The notes below the pieces were generated by a model, which was given only the letters and a program-made list of their open reading frames with translations, was not told the DNA's origin and made no database searches. DNA of 64,000 nt. Origin: Sphingobacteriales bacterium (GTDB lineage Bacteria > Bacteroidota > Bacteroidia > Chitinophagales > Chitinophagaceae). Shown one piece after another: positions 45,898-53,807 of the stretch. The DNA is taken from the NCBI GenBank assembly GCA_016200915.1, contig JACQDV010000050.1, positions 1 to 64,000 on the forward strand, given 5' to 3'. The number at the start of each line of letters is the position of its first letter. Position 1 is the stretch's first letter. The translations under genes were made by a program, and so were the position numbers.

Positions 45898-46593
45898 ATG
45901 CACAGGTTCGAAGTAAAATATTCATTACAGGGAAAAATTGTATTAGTACTGATCGTGATTCCTTTGCTTTGGACCATTCCATTATTTGTAGCTGTAGCAT
46001 TAATGCCTGATATGCCTGAATGGATGATTCCATCGCTTGTTGTTATAATTCTATTGGGTGCGATCATTACTACACTTAGACTGGTAAATCACAAACTTAC
46101 TGTTCCCTGCGAAGTAACAATGGATGACAACCGGTTGGAGGTTAAATTACTTCGTCATTCTTTTTTATATACTATTACACATTACGAAGCTGAATGGAAT
46201 AATATTGAAAATGTAAGTTCCAATATTGACACACAAAACAACAAACGATTTTACCAGGTTCGTTTTCGAAAACCGGGTAAAACAATTTCACTGTCACCAG
46301 ATGATATTATTGAATCAACAGATGGAGAAACTGAGTTTGGTAAAACATTATTTAACTATGTAAACAAACTCAACAATACATCAACTGCCGCTGCTTTAAA
46401 AATACACAGTAAAGGATTTTATGATAGCTGGTGGGCTAAGCTGCTAACTTTTTTTGCATGGACAATGACTGTATTAGTCATTGTAGTTTCATTTACCAGG
46501 CCTGATAGTATCAATATCTGGAAAATATTGGGATTCTTTGCTTACTGCGTTATATGGCTCACGGCATATTATACTAACCGAAAGAAGCAGTGA
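45898..46593 (+). CDS. Membrane protein of unknown function
   Basis: A 231-residue protein with two N-terminal membrane helices (IVLVLIVIPLLWTIPLFVAV and IPSLVVIILLGAIITTL), a central beta-rich domain of about 90 residues, and two C-terminal helices (LLTFFAWTMTVLVIVVSF, ILGFFAYCVIWLTAYY). The layout resembles PH-like membrane proteins, but no family is recognised. It starts 55 bases after the Mur ligase. Confidence 0.6.
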   Translation: MHRFEVKYSLQGKIVLVLIVIPLLWTIPLFVAVALMPDMPEWMIPSLVVIILLGAIITTLRLVNHKLTVPCEVTMDDNRLEVKLLRHSFLYTITHYEAEWNNIENVSSNIDTQNNKRFYQVRFRKPGKTISLSPDDIIESTDGETEFGKTLFNYVNKLNNTSTAAALKIHSKGFYDSWWAKLLTFFAWTMTVLVIVVSFTRPDSINIWKILGFFAYCVIWLTAYYTNRKKQ

Positions 46594-46726
46594 AATATCT
46601 CTTTTGACAAAATCTTTCAACCATTCAACCGCTGTAATTCCAGCTATCAATTTTTTCTTCCCGTTTATCCTTCTTTATAAAAACCCGTGATTAGTCATTT
46701 TAAATTCGGTTCCTTAAATAACTAAC

Positions 46727-47839
46727 ATGAAAAAGAGAAAACTCGTTTTGCTTGCTGTCACTATGCTGGCATCAACGTTATTGTTTGCACAAGGTTTAAT
46801 TACTCCGCCTAACGGAGGTAATAAAAAAGCTGTTGTTGGTGAAAGAATTGGTATAACCGATGTTACTATTCATTATGATCGTCCCCGTGTTAAAGGCCGG
46901 GAAGGTAAAATTTATGGAACGGGTATTGTTCATTATGGTTATACTGATCTTGGTTTTGGCACCAGCAAAGCAGCCCCGTGGAGAGCAGGTGCTAATGAAA
47001 ATACTACCATTGAATTTACTTCGGATGTAAAAGTGGAAGGTAACAATTTGTCTGCAGGAAAATATGCTTTGTTTATAGCAATGGGAGCTGATGAAGCAAC
47101 TGTTATCTTTTCAAAAAATTCTTCTTCATGGGGAAGTTTCTTTTATGATCCTAAAGAAGATGTATTGAGAGTAAAAGTAAAACCGGTTGCGTTAGCACAA
47201 AGTAAAGAATGGCTGCAATATGAATTTGAAAATGAAACACCCAATAGTGCTGTAATTGCACTTAACTGGGAAAAAGTTAAGATACCTTTTAAAGTGGAAG
47301 TTGATTTGATAAAAACGCAACTTGAATCTTTTCGCAGAGAACTAAGATCAGACAAAGGATTTACTGCTGATGCATGGGCACAGGCTGCACAGTTCTGTGT
47401 TGATAATAATACCAATCTTGAAGAAGCATTGCAATGGAGCGATTATTCAATTAACGGAGTATTTGTTGGACAGAAAACATTTCTCACACTCAGTACAAAA
47501 GCATCTGTATTGGAAAAAATGGGCAAACAGGATGAAGCAGATGCAGCAATGAAAGAAGCATTACCATTGGGTAGTGAGCAGGATGTATATCAATATGGCC
47601 GTTCCTTAATTGCCCGTGGTAAAAAGGAAGAAGCATTAAAAGTGTTTAAGATGAATTACGATAAACATCCTAATAACTTTACTACATTAATGGGATTAAC
47701 AAGAGGTTATTCTGCCAATGGTGATTATAAGAATGCATTGAAATATGCAAAACAAGCCGTTGCAATAGCACCTGCTGCTCAAAAAGCCGGAGTAGAAGAC
47801 ATGGTTAAGAAACTGGAAGCAGGAAAAGATGTGAATTAA
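46727..47839 (+). CDS. DUF2911 protein with TPR repeats
   Basis: A 370-residue exported protein with a signal peptide ending at LLFAQG. Residues about 30-180 are the DUF2911 domain (TIHYDRPRVKGREGKIYG, WRAGANENTTIEFTSDVKVEG, LSAGKYALFIA). The rest contains tetratricopeptide repeats (EEALKVFKMNYDKHPNNFTT, NGDYKNALKYAKQAVAIAP). The family is typical of Bacteroidota; function is unknown. A strong terminator follows. Confidence 0.88.
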   Translation: MKKRKLVLLAVTMLASTLLFAQGLITPPNGGNKKAVVGERIGITDVTIHYDRPRVKGREGKIYGTGIVHYGYTDLGFGTSKAAPWRAGANENTTIEFTSDVKVEGNNLSAGKYALFIAMGADEATVIFSKNSSSWGSFFYDPKEDVLRVKVKPVALAQSKEWLQYEFENETPNSAVIALNWEKVKIPFKVEVDLIKTQLESFRRELRSDKGFTADAWAQAAQFCVDNNTNLEEALQWSDYSINGVFVGQKTFLTLSTKASVLEKMGKQDEADAAMKEALPLGSEQDVYQYGRSLIARGKKEEALKVFKMNYDKHPNNFTTLMGLTRGYSANGDYKNALKYAKQAVAIAPAAQKAGVEDMVKKLEAGKDVN

Positions 47840-47855
47840 GATGATGAAATGATAT

Positions 47856-47901
47856 GTGGATTGTTTGAGTTGATCCGTCACTTAAACAATCCACTTTTTT
47901 T
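47856..47901 (+). terminator. Rho-independent terminator
   Basis: GTGGATTGTTT (47856-47866) pairs with AAACAATCCAC (47884-47894), followed by seven T. Confidence 0.88.
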
Positions 47902-48352
47902 ACTTGTTCCCTTTAAAATAATGATCAAGTGATAAAGGTCCTCCGCCTTCTACAAAAAATATGATCAGCAGTATTAATGTTACAATGGAGAATTCCAGTT
48001 CAGAGCTGCCCGGGATGATCGCATGTCTTAGATTGATCAGAAAAACAGCTCCCAGCAAAATTGGTATTTGAAGTAAGCACATTAGCCGGGTAAACAAACC
48101 GGTTATGATCATGATGCCTCCAAACAAATGAGCTATCATAATGTACCAGGCAAGTATTTTTGTGCCCACACCAATAGCATTATATTGCAGGAGTAACTGC
48201 AAATCCTCTGTGCGATAAATAAAGGTGATGCCTTTACGAAAAAGAAAAATACCGAGTGCAACCCGGAGAACTACCAGCCATTTAGGATGGTGAGTTAAAC
48301 TCCAATGGTCAAGGCGTTGAGCGATATTCATAACATGGAGTTTTTGATTCAT
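47900..48352 (-). CDS. DoxX-family membrane protein
   Basis: A 150-residue protein with four membrane helices in the DoxX pattern (VLRVALGIFLFRKGITFIY, WYIMIAHLFGGIMIITGLFTR, IPILLGAVFLINLRH, LLIIFFVEGGGPLSLDHYF). Members are linked to oxidative-stress complexes or thiosulfate:quinone oxidoreductase; a specific activity cannot be read. It converges on DUF2911. Confidence 0.82.
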   Translation of the reverse strand: MNQKLHVMNIAQRLDHWSLTHHPKWLVVLRVALGIFLFRKGITFIYRTEDLQLLLQYNAIGVGTKILAWYIMIAHLFGGIMIITGLFTRLMCLLQIPILLGAVFLINLRHAIIPGSSELEFSIVTLILLIIFFVEGGGPLSLDHYFKGNK

Positions 48353-48437
48353 TAAAAGTTACGTCAAAAACCATGCGGTTTCCAAAATTATTTTGTCAAC
48401 AACCTGGTAAATAACCTCTAAATTAAAATCAGCAAAT

Positions 48438-48938
48438 ATGCTTACTGCTTCTTACCTGGTTAATCATTATCAAATGCAGGCACATCCCGAAGGTGGTTTC
48501 TATAAACAAACTTACCGGTCAAATGAAATTCTCCGGGTCGAACATTTGCCAGAGAGATTTAATGGGGAACGGGTAATATCCACCGCTATTTATTTTTTAT
48601 TAGAAGGGAATCAGTTCTCTGCTTTTCACCGGATCAAAAGTGATGAGCTTTGGCATTTTTACTATGGTACTTCGTTGAATATTTATGTTATTCATGAAGA
48701 TGGTTCATTAGAGATTACTAAGCTGGGAAATAATCCGGAAGCCGGAGAGCAATTCCAGGCGGTGGTGAAGACTGGTTGCTGGTTTGCCTCAAAGCCTGTT
48801 AAGGAAGAAGGTTTTTCATTTGTTGGATGCACAGTAGCACCGGGTTTTGATTTTGCAGATTTTGAACTGGCAAAAGCAGATGCGTTTATAAAAGAATATC
48901 CCCGGCATAAAGATTTGATAATGCAGTTATGCCGCTAA
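48438..48938 (+). CDS. Cupin (DUF985) protein
   Basis: A 166-residue single-domain cupin of the DUF985 group. Typical blocks are HPEGGFYKQTYRS near the start, then STAIYFLLEGNQFSAFHRI, LWHFYYGTSLNIYVI, and the C-terminal SFVGCTVAPGFDFADFEL. The histidines and glutamate of the cupin motif may bind metal or a sugar-like ligand. No partner is obvious. It converges with the anti-sigma gene, overlapping by 4 bases. Confidence 0.87.
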   Translation: MLTASYLVNHYQMQAHPEGGFYKQTYRSNEILRVEHLPERFNGERVISTAIYFLLEGNQFSAFHRIKSDELWHFYYGTSLNIYVIHEDGSLEITKLGNNPEAGEQFQAVVKTGCWFASKPVKEEGFSFVGCTVAPGFDFADFELAKADAFIKEYPRHKDLIMQLCR

Positions 48939-49300
48939 GCTTTGTTTAAATAAAAATGAATAACAAGATAACAAAGCACCATAAGCAGTAAAAAGATCAA
49001 TATGGTCATCAACCACAATGGCTGATCTTTAATAGCTCTTTTTAATTTTCTTTTTTTCTTTTGTTCTAACTGATGTTTCAGATTACTGTTCAATTCATAA
49101 ACTAACCTGTTGATATGACTTTTATCATTCATCATGGATAAACCTTCAGCCGCTTCCTCTCCAAATTCAGATTCCAGCAATAGCTTTTCAATTTCATGAG
49201 CTTCTTCAGCAGAAAGTTTTCCTGCTACATAGTCCATGAGTTTTTGGTTGTCTATGTCTTTGTTACTATTGGTTAATATGTTTAATAAATCCTTGTTCAC
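48935..49300 (-). CDS. Probable anti-sigma factor / ECF-associated membrane protein (GTG start)
   Basis: A 121-residue protein starting at GTG (49298-49300). The N-terminal half is acidic and helical (LMDYVAGKLSAEEAHEIEKLL), like the anti-sigma fold that binds ECF factors, and the C-terminus has one membrane helix (LWLMTILIFLLLMVLCYLVI). The ECF sigma gene lies upstream on the same strand. It therefore probably holds that sigma factor at the membrane. The zinc-binding HxxxCxxC of ZAS anti-sigmas is absent. The bases just before the start codon are heptamer repeats. Confidence 0.65.
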   Translation of the reverse strand: MNKDLLNILTNSNKDIDNQKLMDYVAGKLSAEEAHEIEKLLLESEFGEEAAEGLSMMNDKSHINRLVYELNSNLKHQLEQKKKRKLKRAIKDQPLWLMTILIFLLLMVLCYLVIHFYLNKA

Positions 49301-49303
49301 TTT

Positions 49304-49366
49304 CTGGTTGCTGGTTGTTTGTTACTGGTTATTGGTTGTTAGTTATTAGTCGCTTGTTATTGGTTA
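49304..49366. repeat. Heptamer array before the anti-sigma start codon
   Basis: Nine 7-base units in strict phase, consensus close to CTGGTTG/TTGGTTA. It begins 3 bases from the GTG start codon of the anti-sigma gene and lies in the gap between the sigma and anti-sigma genes. Confidence 0.82.
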
Positions 49367-49395
49367 CATTATTTATTATTTACTTAAAGGCAAGT

Positions 49396-49472
49396 ATTAT
49401 CCATTATCCATTATCCATTATCCATTGTCCATTGTCGTCTGTCGTCTGTCGTCTGTCGTCTGTCGTCTGTCA
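49396..49472. repeat. Second heptamer array in the sigma/anti-sigma gap
   Basis: Eleven 7-base units in one phase: four ATTATCC, transition units ATTGTCC and ATTGTCG, then TCTGTCG repeated. The stepwise change with unbroken phase shows the array evolved by unit duplication. Confidence 0.88.
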
Positions 49473-49499
49473 ACATCACCAGCTATTAAAATTACAAAA

Positions 49500-50144
49500 T
49501 CACTTCATTCTTTTTTCAATCATTTGTTTCAGGTTTCGTTTGCCATTTTGTATATAACTTTTTACCTGCATTAATGTAAACCCTGTTTTATCAGCTATCT
49601 GCTGATAAGATTGCTTGTCAAGATAAAATAGTTTTACACATTTTTTTTGATCTTCATTCAGTTCTTCCAAAGCCTTTTCCATAATTGATAAAGCTTTGTC
49701 TTTTTGCTCAAGTAATGTTTTATCGGTGTCTTCATTGGCTGTACTCAGGGCATTCTCATTAATTTCAACTGGTCTTTTATTTTTATCCCTCAATTTCATC
49801 AGACAATGATTTTTTGCCACCATATACAACCAGCTTTTAAAATAATCTACCTTGTATTTATGTAATTCGGTAATTGCTTTTAAAAATATCTGCTGAACAC
49901 AATCTTTTGCTTCTTCCTCGTTTTTTAAATACTTCATGCACACACCAAGCAACAACAGGGTATATCTTGGAAATAGAATTCCGAGCCAATCATTGTTATG
50001 GTCGGCATAAAAATTTTCCAGCAATTGCTGATCACTGATATGTTTGTATTGATCTGAGTTCACAAGTAACAGCGGATACTGCAAGTATATGATTTTTATT
50101 TTGCAGATGCTAATGGTGAATAAATTCCATAATTTCACAATCAT
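49500..50144 (-). CDS. ECF-type sigma factor
   Basis: A sigma-70 region 2/4 factor. The first 27 residues of the longest frame (from ATG 50144) are unusual and hydrophobic; an in-frame GTG at 50063 (VNSDQYKHISDQQLLENFY) gives a better start and a normal 187-residue length. Region 2 has LLGVCMKYLKNEEEAKDCVQ and FKSWLYMVAKNHCL, region 4 the helix-turn-helix SYQQIADKTGFTLMQVKSYI. It should direct RNA polymerase to a small regulon under control of the membrane protein encoded downstream. Confidence 0.9.
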   Translation of the reverse strand: MIVKLWNLFTISICKIKIIYLQYPLLLVNSDQYKHISDQQLLENFYADHNNDWLGILFPRYTLLLLGVCMKYLKNEEEAKDCVQQIFLKAITELHKYKVDYFKSWLYMVAKNHCLMKLRDKNKRPVEINENALSTANEDTDKTLLEQKDKALSIMEKALEELNEDQKKCVKLFYLDKQSYQQIADKTGFTLMQVKSYIQNGKRNLKQMIEKRMK

Positions 50145-50157
50145 AAATTTTTATTGA

Positions 50158-50925
50158 ATGTTATACGCCGTTTGTTGTGTACCTGTAGCCCCCATCCGAA
50201 AAGAGCCTTCACAAACAAGTGAGATGACTTCGCAGTTATTATTTGGCGAATGTGTTAAAATAATACTGACTGAAAAAGACTGGGTGTTAGTGCAATGCCA
50301 ATACGATGAATATGAAGGATGGTGCCAGCTTAACCAGATAACAGAAATTGGGATTGATGATTTTCTTCATGCAAAAAAAGATATGGCCTTTGATTGGGTA
50401 AATGAGTTGAAATATAACGGTATGAATATGCGGGTGCCTTTTGGAAGTAGTTTGACCGCTGTTGTAAACGGTAAGGCCGAATGGAAACGAAACTCAATTG
50501 TATATGAAGGAAAAGTGTGGGAGATGAGTAAAGCTCAAAGAACAGCCAAATCAGTAAGAGGTATTGCTTTTCGGTATTTGAACACAGCTTATTTATGGGG
50601 AGGAAGATCTGTGTTTGGTGTGGATTGCAGTGGGTTTACGCAAATGGTATTCAGGTTTTTTAGTTTGTCATTACCAAGAGATGCTGCGCATCAATCTGAA
50701 AAAGGAGAGGTAGTTGGTTTTTTGCAGGAAGCAAAGTTGGGTGATCTTGCTTTTTTTGATGATGCGGATGGAAATATTAATCATGTTGGCATTTTACTGA
50801 GTGATTTCGAAATTATTCACGCAGCCGGAAAAGTAAGAATAGATAAAATAGATAACCAGGGAATATTAAATGTAGATACAGCTCAGCGAACACATAAGCT
50901 ACGGCTTATTAAAAGAGTTTTTTAA
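50158..50925 (+). CDS. NlpC/P60 (C40) cell-wall peptidase with SH3-like domains
   Basis: A 255-residue protein. The first 120 residues form two SH3b-like wall-binding domains (PSQTSEMTSQLLFGECVKI, WVLVQCQYDEYEGWCQL). The C-terminal domain has the catalytic Cys in GVDCSGFTQMVFR, His in NINHVGILLSD, and a third polar residue in FEIIHAAGKVRID. It cleaves gamma-D-Glu to diamino acid bonds in peptidoglycan stem peptides. No signal peptide is visible, suggesting use in peptide recycling in the cytoplasm, as with YkfC-type enzymes. Confidence 0.9.
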   Translation: MLYAVCCVPVAPIRKEPSQTSEMTSQLLFGECVKIILTEKDWVLVQCQYDEYEGWCQLNQITEIGIDDFLHAKKDMAFDWVNELKYNGMNMRVPFGSSLTAVVNGKAEWKRNSIVYEGKVWEMSKAQRTAKSVRGIAFRYLNTAYLWGGRSVFGVDCSGFTQMVFRFFSLSLPRDAAHQSEKGEVVGFLQEAKLGDLAFFDDADGNINHVGILLSDFEIIHAAGKVRIDKIDNQGILNVDTAQRTHKLRLIKRVF

Positions 50926-51328
50926 CCCAGTTGATGACAATAGTATCCCAGGTGAGCATTTTAATGGCAGTATATAAAAGAAATATGGCGAATACTTTTT
51001 TGACTGTATCCTGTGGCAAAGACAAAGCCAGTTTACTGCCAAACCAGCTACCAATCACGAAGGCAATGCTCATAATGATCACTACTTTTATATCAATAAA
51101 GCCTTTATTATAGTAGTTTATCACAGCCAGTATTCCAACAGGTAACAATAAAAGTCCTAATGATGTACCCTGCGCCTCATGTTGAGTAAAGCCAAGGAAA
51201 AAAACCAATGCCGGGACCACGATGATACCACCACCAACACCTACTAAGCCGCTAAGCATTCCTGCCGCCATCCCAATTGCCAATAGTATCAACACTAATT
51301 CAGTAGTCATTTTCTTTGATTGTTTCAT
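50909..51328 (-). CDS. Short TauE/SafE-family permease
   Basis: A 139-residue protein with four membrane helices and the TauE/SafE opening GMAAGMLSGLVGVGGGIIVVPALV, which is followed by HEAQGTSLGLLLLPVGILAV. Full-length TauE proteins are about twice as long; half-length versions probably dimerise. It exports or imports an anion, often sulfur-containing or an organic acid. It overlaps the NlpC/P60 gene by 17 bases, tail to tail. Confidence 0.85.
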   Translation of the reverse strand: MKQSKKMTTELVLILLAIGMAAGMLSGLVGVGGGIIVVPALVFFLGFTQHEAQGTSLGLLLLPVGILAVINYYNKGFIDIKVVIIMSIAFVIGSWFGSKLALSLPQDTVKKVFAIFLLYTAIKMLTWDTIVINWVKKLF

Positions 51329-51341
51329 GAAGCAGGAGAAA

Positions 51342-51887
51342 TTATTCTTTCCGATAAGTTTCTTTATAAAAATTCAATGCATCTTCCACAATTTTCAAAG
51401 CAGTAGCTTTATCCTGGAAGTTATCTATCTCTACTTTTTTATTTTCTAGCACTTTATATTCTTCAAAATAATGTTTTAGTTCGAGGAAGAAGTGTTGTGG
51501 TAAGTCTTCTACATTATTAATGTGGTTAACAGACGGGTCTTTTGTTGCCACCGCAATAATTTTATCATCCTGTTCGCCGCTGTCAATCATTTGCATGTTC
51601 CCAATGATGGTAGCATCTACCAGACAAAGTGGAGTAATGGATTGGGAGCACAATACCAAAATATCGAGTGGATCACCATCTTGTCCAAGTGTTTGCGGAA
51701 TAAAGCCATAATTCACCGGGTAAATAAAGGACGAATAAATAACCCTGTCCAATTTTAATAAACCACTTTCTTTATCAATTTCATATTTTGCTCTTGACCC
51801 TTGCGGTATTTCTATAATTGCCTTAACCTGGCGGGGAATTTTATCACCGGGACTAACGCCATGCCAGGGATGTAAAACTGTTATCAT
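51342..51887 (-). CDS. ppa: Inorganic pyrophosphatase (family I)
   Basis: A 181-residue soluble family I pyrophosphatase. The catalytic core is present: [31 protein letters not shown], and the acidic metal-binding signature [10 protein letters not shown], followed by [14 protein letters not shown] and the Lys/Asp block [11 protein letters not shown]. It hydrolyses pyrophosphate to phosphate in the cytoplasm. Length is normal. Confidence 0.95.
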   Translation of the reverse strand: MITVLHPWHGVSPGDKIPRQVKAIIEIPQGSRAKYEIDKESGLLKLDRVIYSSFIYPVNYGFIPQTLGQDGDPLDILVLCSQSITPLCLVDATIIGNMQMIDSGEQDDKIIAVATKDPSVNHINNVEDLPQHFFLELKHYFEEYKVLENKKVEIDNFQDKATALKIVEDALNFYKETYRKE

Positions 51888-51931
51888 CAGTTATTTTTTT
51901 TAAAGATACAATTTATTGATTGCCGACAAAT

Positions 51932-52300
51932 TTATTTGCTAATCAGTAATCCTAACCATGCTGCAGCTAATCCTAACAAAATGCTGGCTATAAAATAAGT
52001 TGCAAATATTCCATACCGCTGCTGTTGTAAAAGTGCCACACCCTCGAGGCTTAATGCTGAAAAAGTAGTAAAGCCTCCGCAGATACCGGTTGTTAAAAAT
52101 AATTTCCAATCCCAATTAATACCACCGGCTTTCAGGCTCATTCCAAATACCCAACCAATAATAAAAGATCCAATTATATTAACAGAGAAAGTTGCAAATG
52201 GGAAACCTTCAACAGAATTTTTTATCAGTAAAGAAGCTGCATATCGAAATATAGAGCCGATCATTCCTCCTAAGCCAACCAGTAAAAAGTTTTTCAGCAT
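51932..52300 (-). CDS. crcB: Fluoride channel FluC/CrcB
   Basis: A 122-residue four-helix protein with the family marks GGMIGSIFRYAASLLI, FPFATFSVNIIGSFIIGWVFG (channel-lining Asn), and TGICGGFTTFSALSLEGVAL. As a dual-topology dimer it exports fluoride. It starts 4 bases after a small lipoprotein gene upstream on the same strand. No fluoride riboswitch is evident. Confidence 0.93.
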   Translation of the reverse strand: MLKNFLLVGLGGMIGSIFRYAASLLIKNSVEGFPFATFSVNIIGSFIIGWVFGMSLKAGGINWDWKLFLTTGICGGFTTFSALSLEGVALLQQQRYGIFATYFIASILLGLAAAWLGLLISK

Positions 52301-52303
52301 AAA

Positions 52304-52711
52304 TTATTCAATGTTGAGATTACCGGTAATGCCATAATAGAAGTCAACCCAGCATTCACCCTTTTCGGTGTAAACCTTCAGTTCGAAATTTTTGTTTTTA
52401 AAACTGTTGGCATAATTAACAATAATAGTGCTATCATTAATGTTCTCCACTTTATTGATAATGATGGATGATTTTTTGAAACCATCTTTTTCTATCGGCG
52501 GAAGTTTATCATATTTACTCACGTAAAGCTTATAGAAATTTTGATTGTTCTCATCTTTTGCCAGGTACATTTTAGCCTTTTTAAAATCACCATCAAGGCT
52601 TGCACGGATAAATTCCCTTGCTGCATCTATGGGATCTTTAGATTTAACGTAAGCTTTTTCGTTACAGGAAAATAATGCAGTAATGAATAATAGAGGTAGT
52701 AGATACTTCAT
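52304..52711 (-). CDS. Small lipoprotein, DUF4878-like
   Basis: A 135-residue lipoprotein (ALFSCNEKAY). The mature part has the helix-then-sheet layout of NTF2-like/DUF4878 proteins (DPIDAAREFIRASLDGDFKK, AKMYLAKDENNQNFYKLYV, and late strands IVNYANSFKNKNFELKVYTE). Function unknown. It is followed by crcB with a 3-base gap. Confidence 0.7.
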   Translation of the reverse strand: MKYLLPLLFITALFSCNEKAYVKSKDPIDAAREFIRASLDGDFKKAKMYLAKDENNQNFYKLYVSKYDKLPPIEKDGFKKSSIIINKVENINDSTIIVNYANSFKNKNFELKVYTEKGECWVDFYYGITGNLNIE

Positions 52712-52781
52712 AATAAAATGGTAGTGGTAAAATTAAGTATAAGCTTGCAAATAAAAATTAAACAATTAAAAGGCTTAGAAT

Positions 52782-52809
52782 AAAAAAGCGCAACAAAGAT
52801 TTGTTGCGC
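52782..52809 (-). terminator. Terminator on the minus strand
   Basis: GCGCAACA (52788-52795) and TGTTGCGC (52802-52809) form a stem; on the minus strand it is followed by six T. It would stop transcripts from the gene at 52969-53466. Confidence 0.8.
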
Positions 52810-52846
52810 CTAGGAAATTGGATCTAAATCACATTCTACAGTACCT

Positions 52847-52902
52847 GGACATTGGATTTGGTTGTGGCTTTCATAGATATTGGGTTCAGGATTTTGGATT
52901 TT
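52847..52902. repeat. Decayed heptamer array
   Basis: Eight 7-base windows in phase, of which about five resemble GGATATT/GGATTTT. Less regular than the other arrays in the window. Confidence 0.4.
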
Positions 52903-52968
52903 AAAAACGTGTCTGAATCTGGATATTGGATAGCTTCTAGGTTTTCATTTGGATATTGACAACAATGC

Positions 52969-53466
52969 TTATGTTATTGAATTCTCTTTACTAGTCTTCT
53001 TTTTATTTGCACTACCTGCAGGTCTGCCCACATTATAATGCTGTTTCAGTAACTGATGTAAAGAGTCGGCACCCGATACACCCGAAGCTTTTGCCTGTTG
53101 TACACTATTATAAAAGAGCCTGCTTGCCTGCATTGCGTGGTGCCCCGCTTGTACCCTGGTATCATATACTTTGTCGAGTAATTGTTCCAGCAGTACTTCT
53201 ATCTCTTTCAATTGTTGGTATAATTTCAAATCGTCTTTAGCTGATTGAACATCAAAAAAGCCAGGGAGAATAGAGCTGTTATTTTCCATTTCCCTGCAGG
53301 CATTTTCTACAAAACTCACCCTGCGTTCATCAACCTTATAGAGCTGCTTTCTTTCTTCGGGAGTCAGATTAATTGTAAATGCAAGTTTGTCTTTTAATTC
53401 TTGCAAAAGGGCTTTAACGGATGTTAGCTCCTTATCAGTAACTGGTTTAATATTCTTCCTGTACAT
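52969..53466 (-). CDS. Hypothetical helical protein
   Basis: A 165-residue all-helical soluble protein. The block VQAGHHAMQASRLFYNSVQQ recurs, as I recall, in small Bacteroidota proteins of unknown function; the C-terminal tail is Lys-rich and disordered. It is transcribed alone, with a terminator downstream and a strikingly A/T-rich region upstream. Confidence 0.65.
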   Translation of the reverse strand: MYRKNIKPVTDKELTSVKALLQELKDKLAFTINLTPEERKQLYKVDERRVSFVENACREMENNSSILPGFFDVQSAKDDLKLYQQLKEIEVLLEQLLDKVYDTRVQAGHHAMQASRLFYNSVQQAKASGVSGADSLHQLLKQHYNVGRPAGSANKKKTSKENSIT

Positions 53467-53807
53467 TAATTACCGTTTAGAGCTACAATATAATTATAAA
53501 ATGATAAATTTTATAATTTTTTGTAAACATAAATTAAATAAATATATAAAAAAAATATTTTTTATATATTTATTTAAAAAATAAAAATAAATTTTTATTA
53601 TAATAGTATTTAATGAGTATTAATAAAGGTCTTTTTTATTATTTTTTAATCTACCTCTACTTAGTAACTATTATTTTGATTTTATCTTAAGCAGTTTTAA
53701 ATTGCTGTTTGGCCTGAAATCCATTAGTTTATGAAGATTTTAAAGAAAGTGTTGGACAATAAATAAGGCGACTGCTGTCGCCTTATTTATATTTAGAAAC
53801 TATTGTA
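53467..53807. other. Very A/T-rich gene-free stretch
   Basis: No gene. Bases 53490-53640 are nearly all A and T, much richer than the surrounding sequence. It holds the start region of the 52969 gene and, at the right end, the inverted repeat that ends topA. Confidence 0.6.
53761..53788. terminator. Inverted repeat after topA
   Basis: AAATAAGGCGAC (53761-53772) and GTCGCCTTATTT (53777-53788), a perfect 12-bp stem with a 4-base loop. It probably stops topA transcription; the U-run is weak. Confidence 0.65.

Noticed and set aside
49396-49472. CRISPR array
   Set aside because: Units are contiguous 7-mers with no spacers, no 25-40 base repeats and no cas genes.
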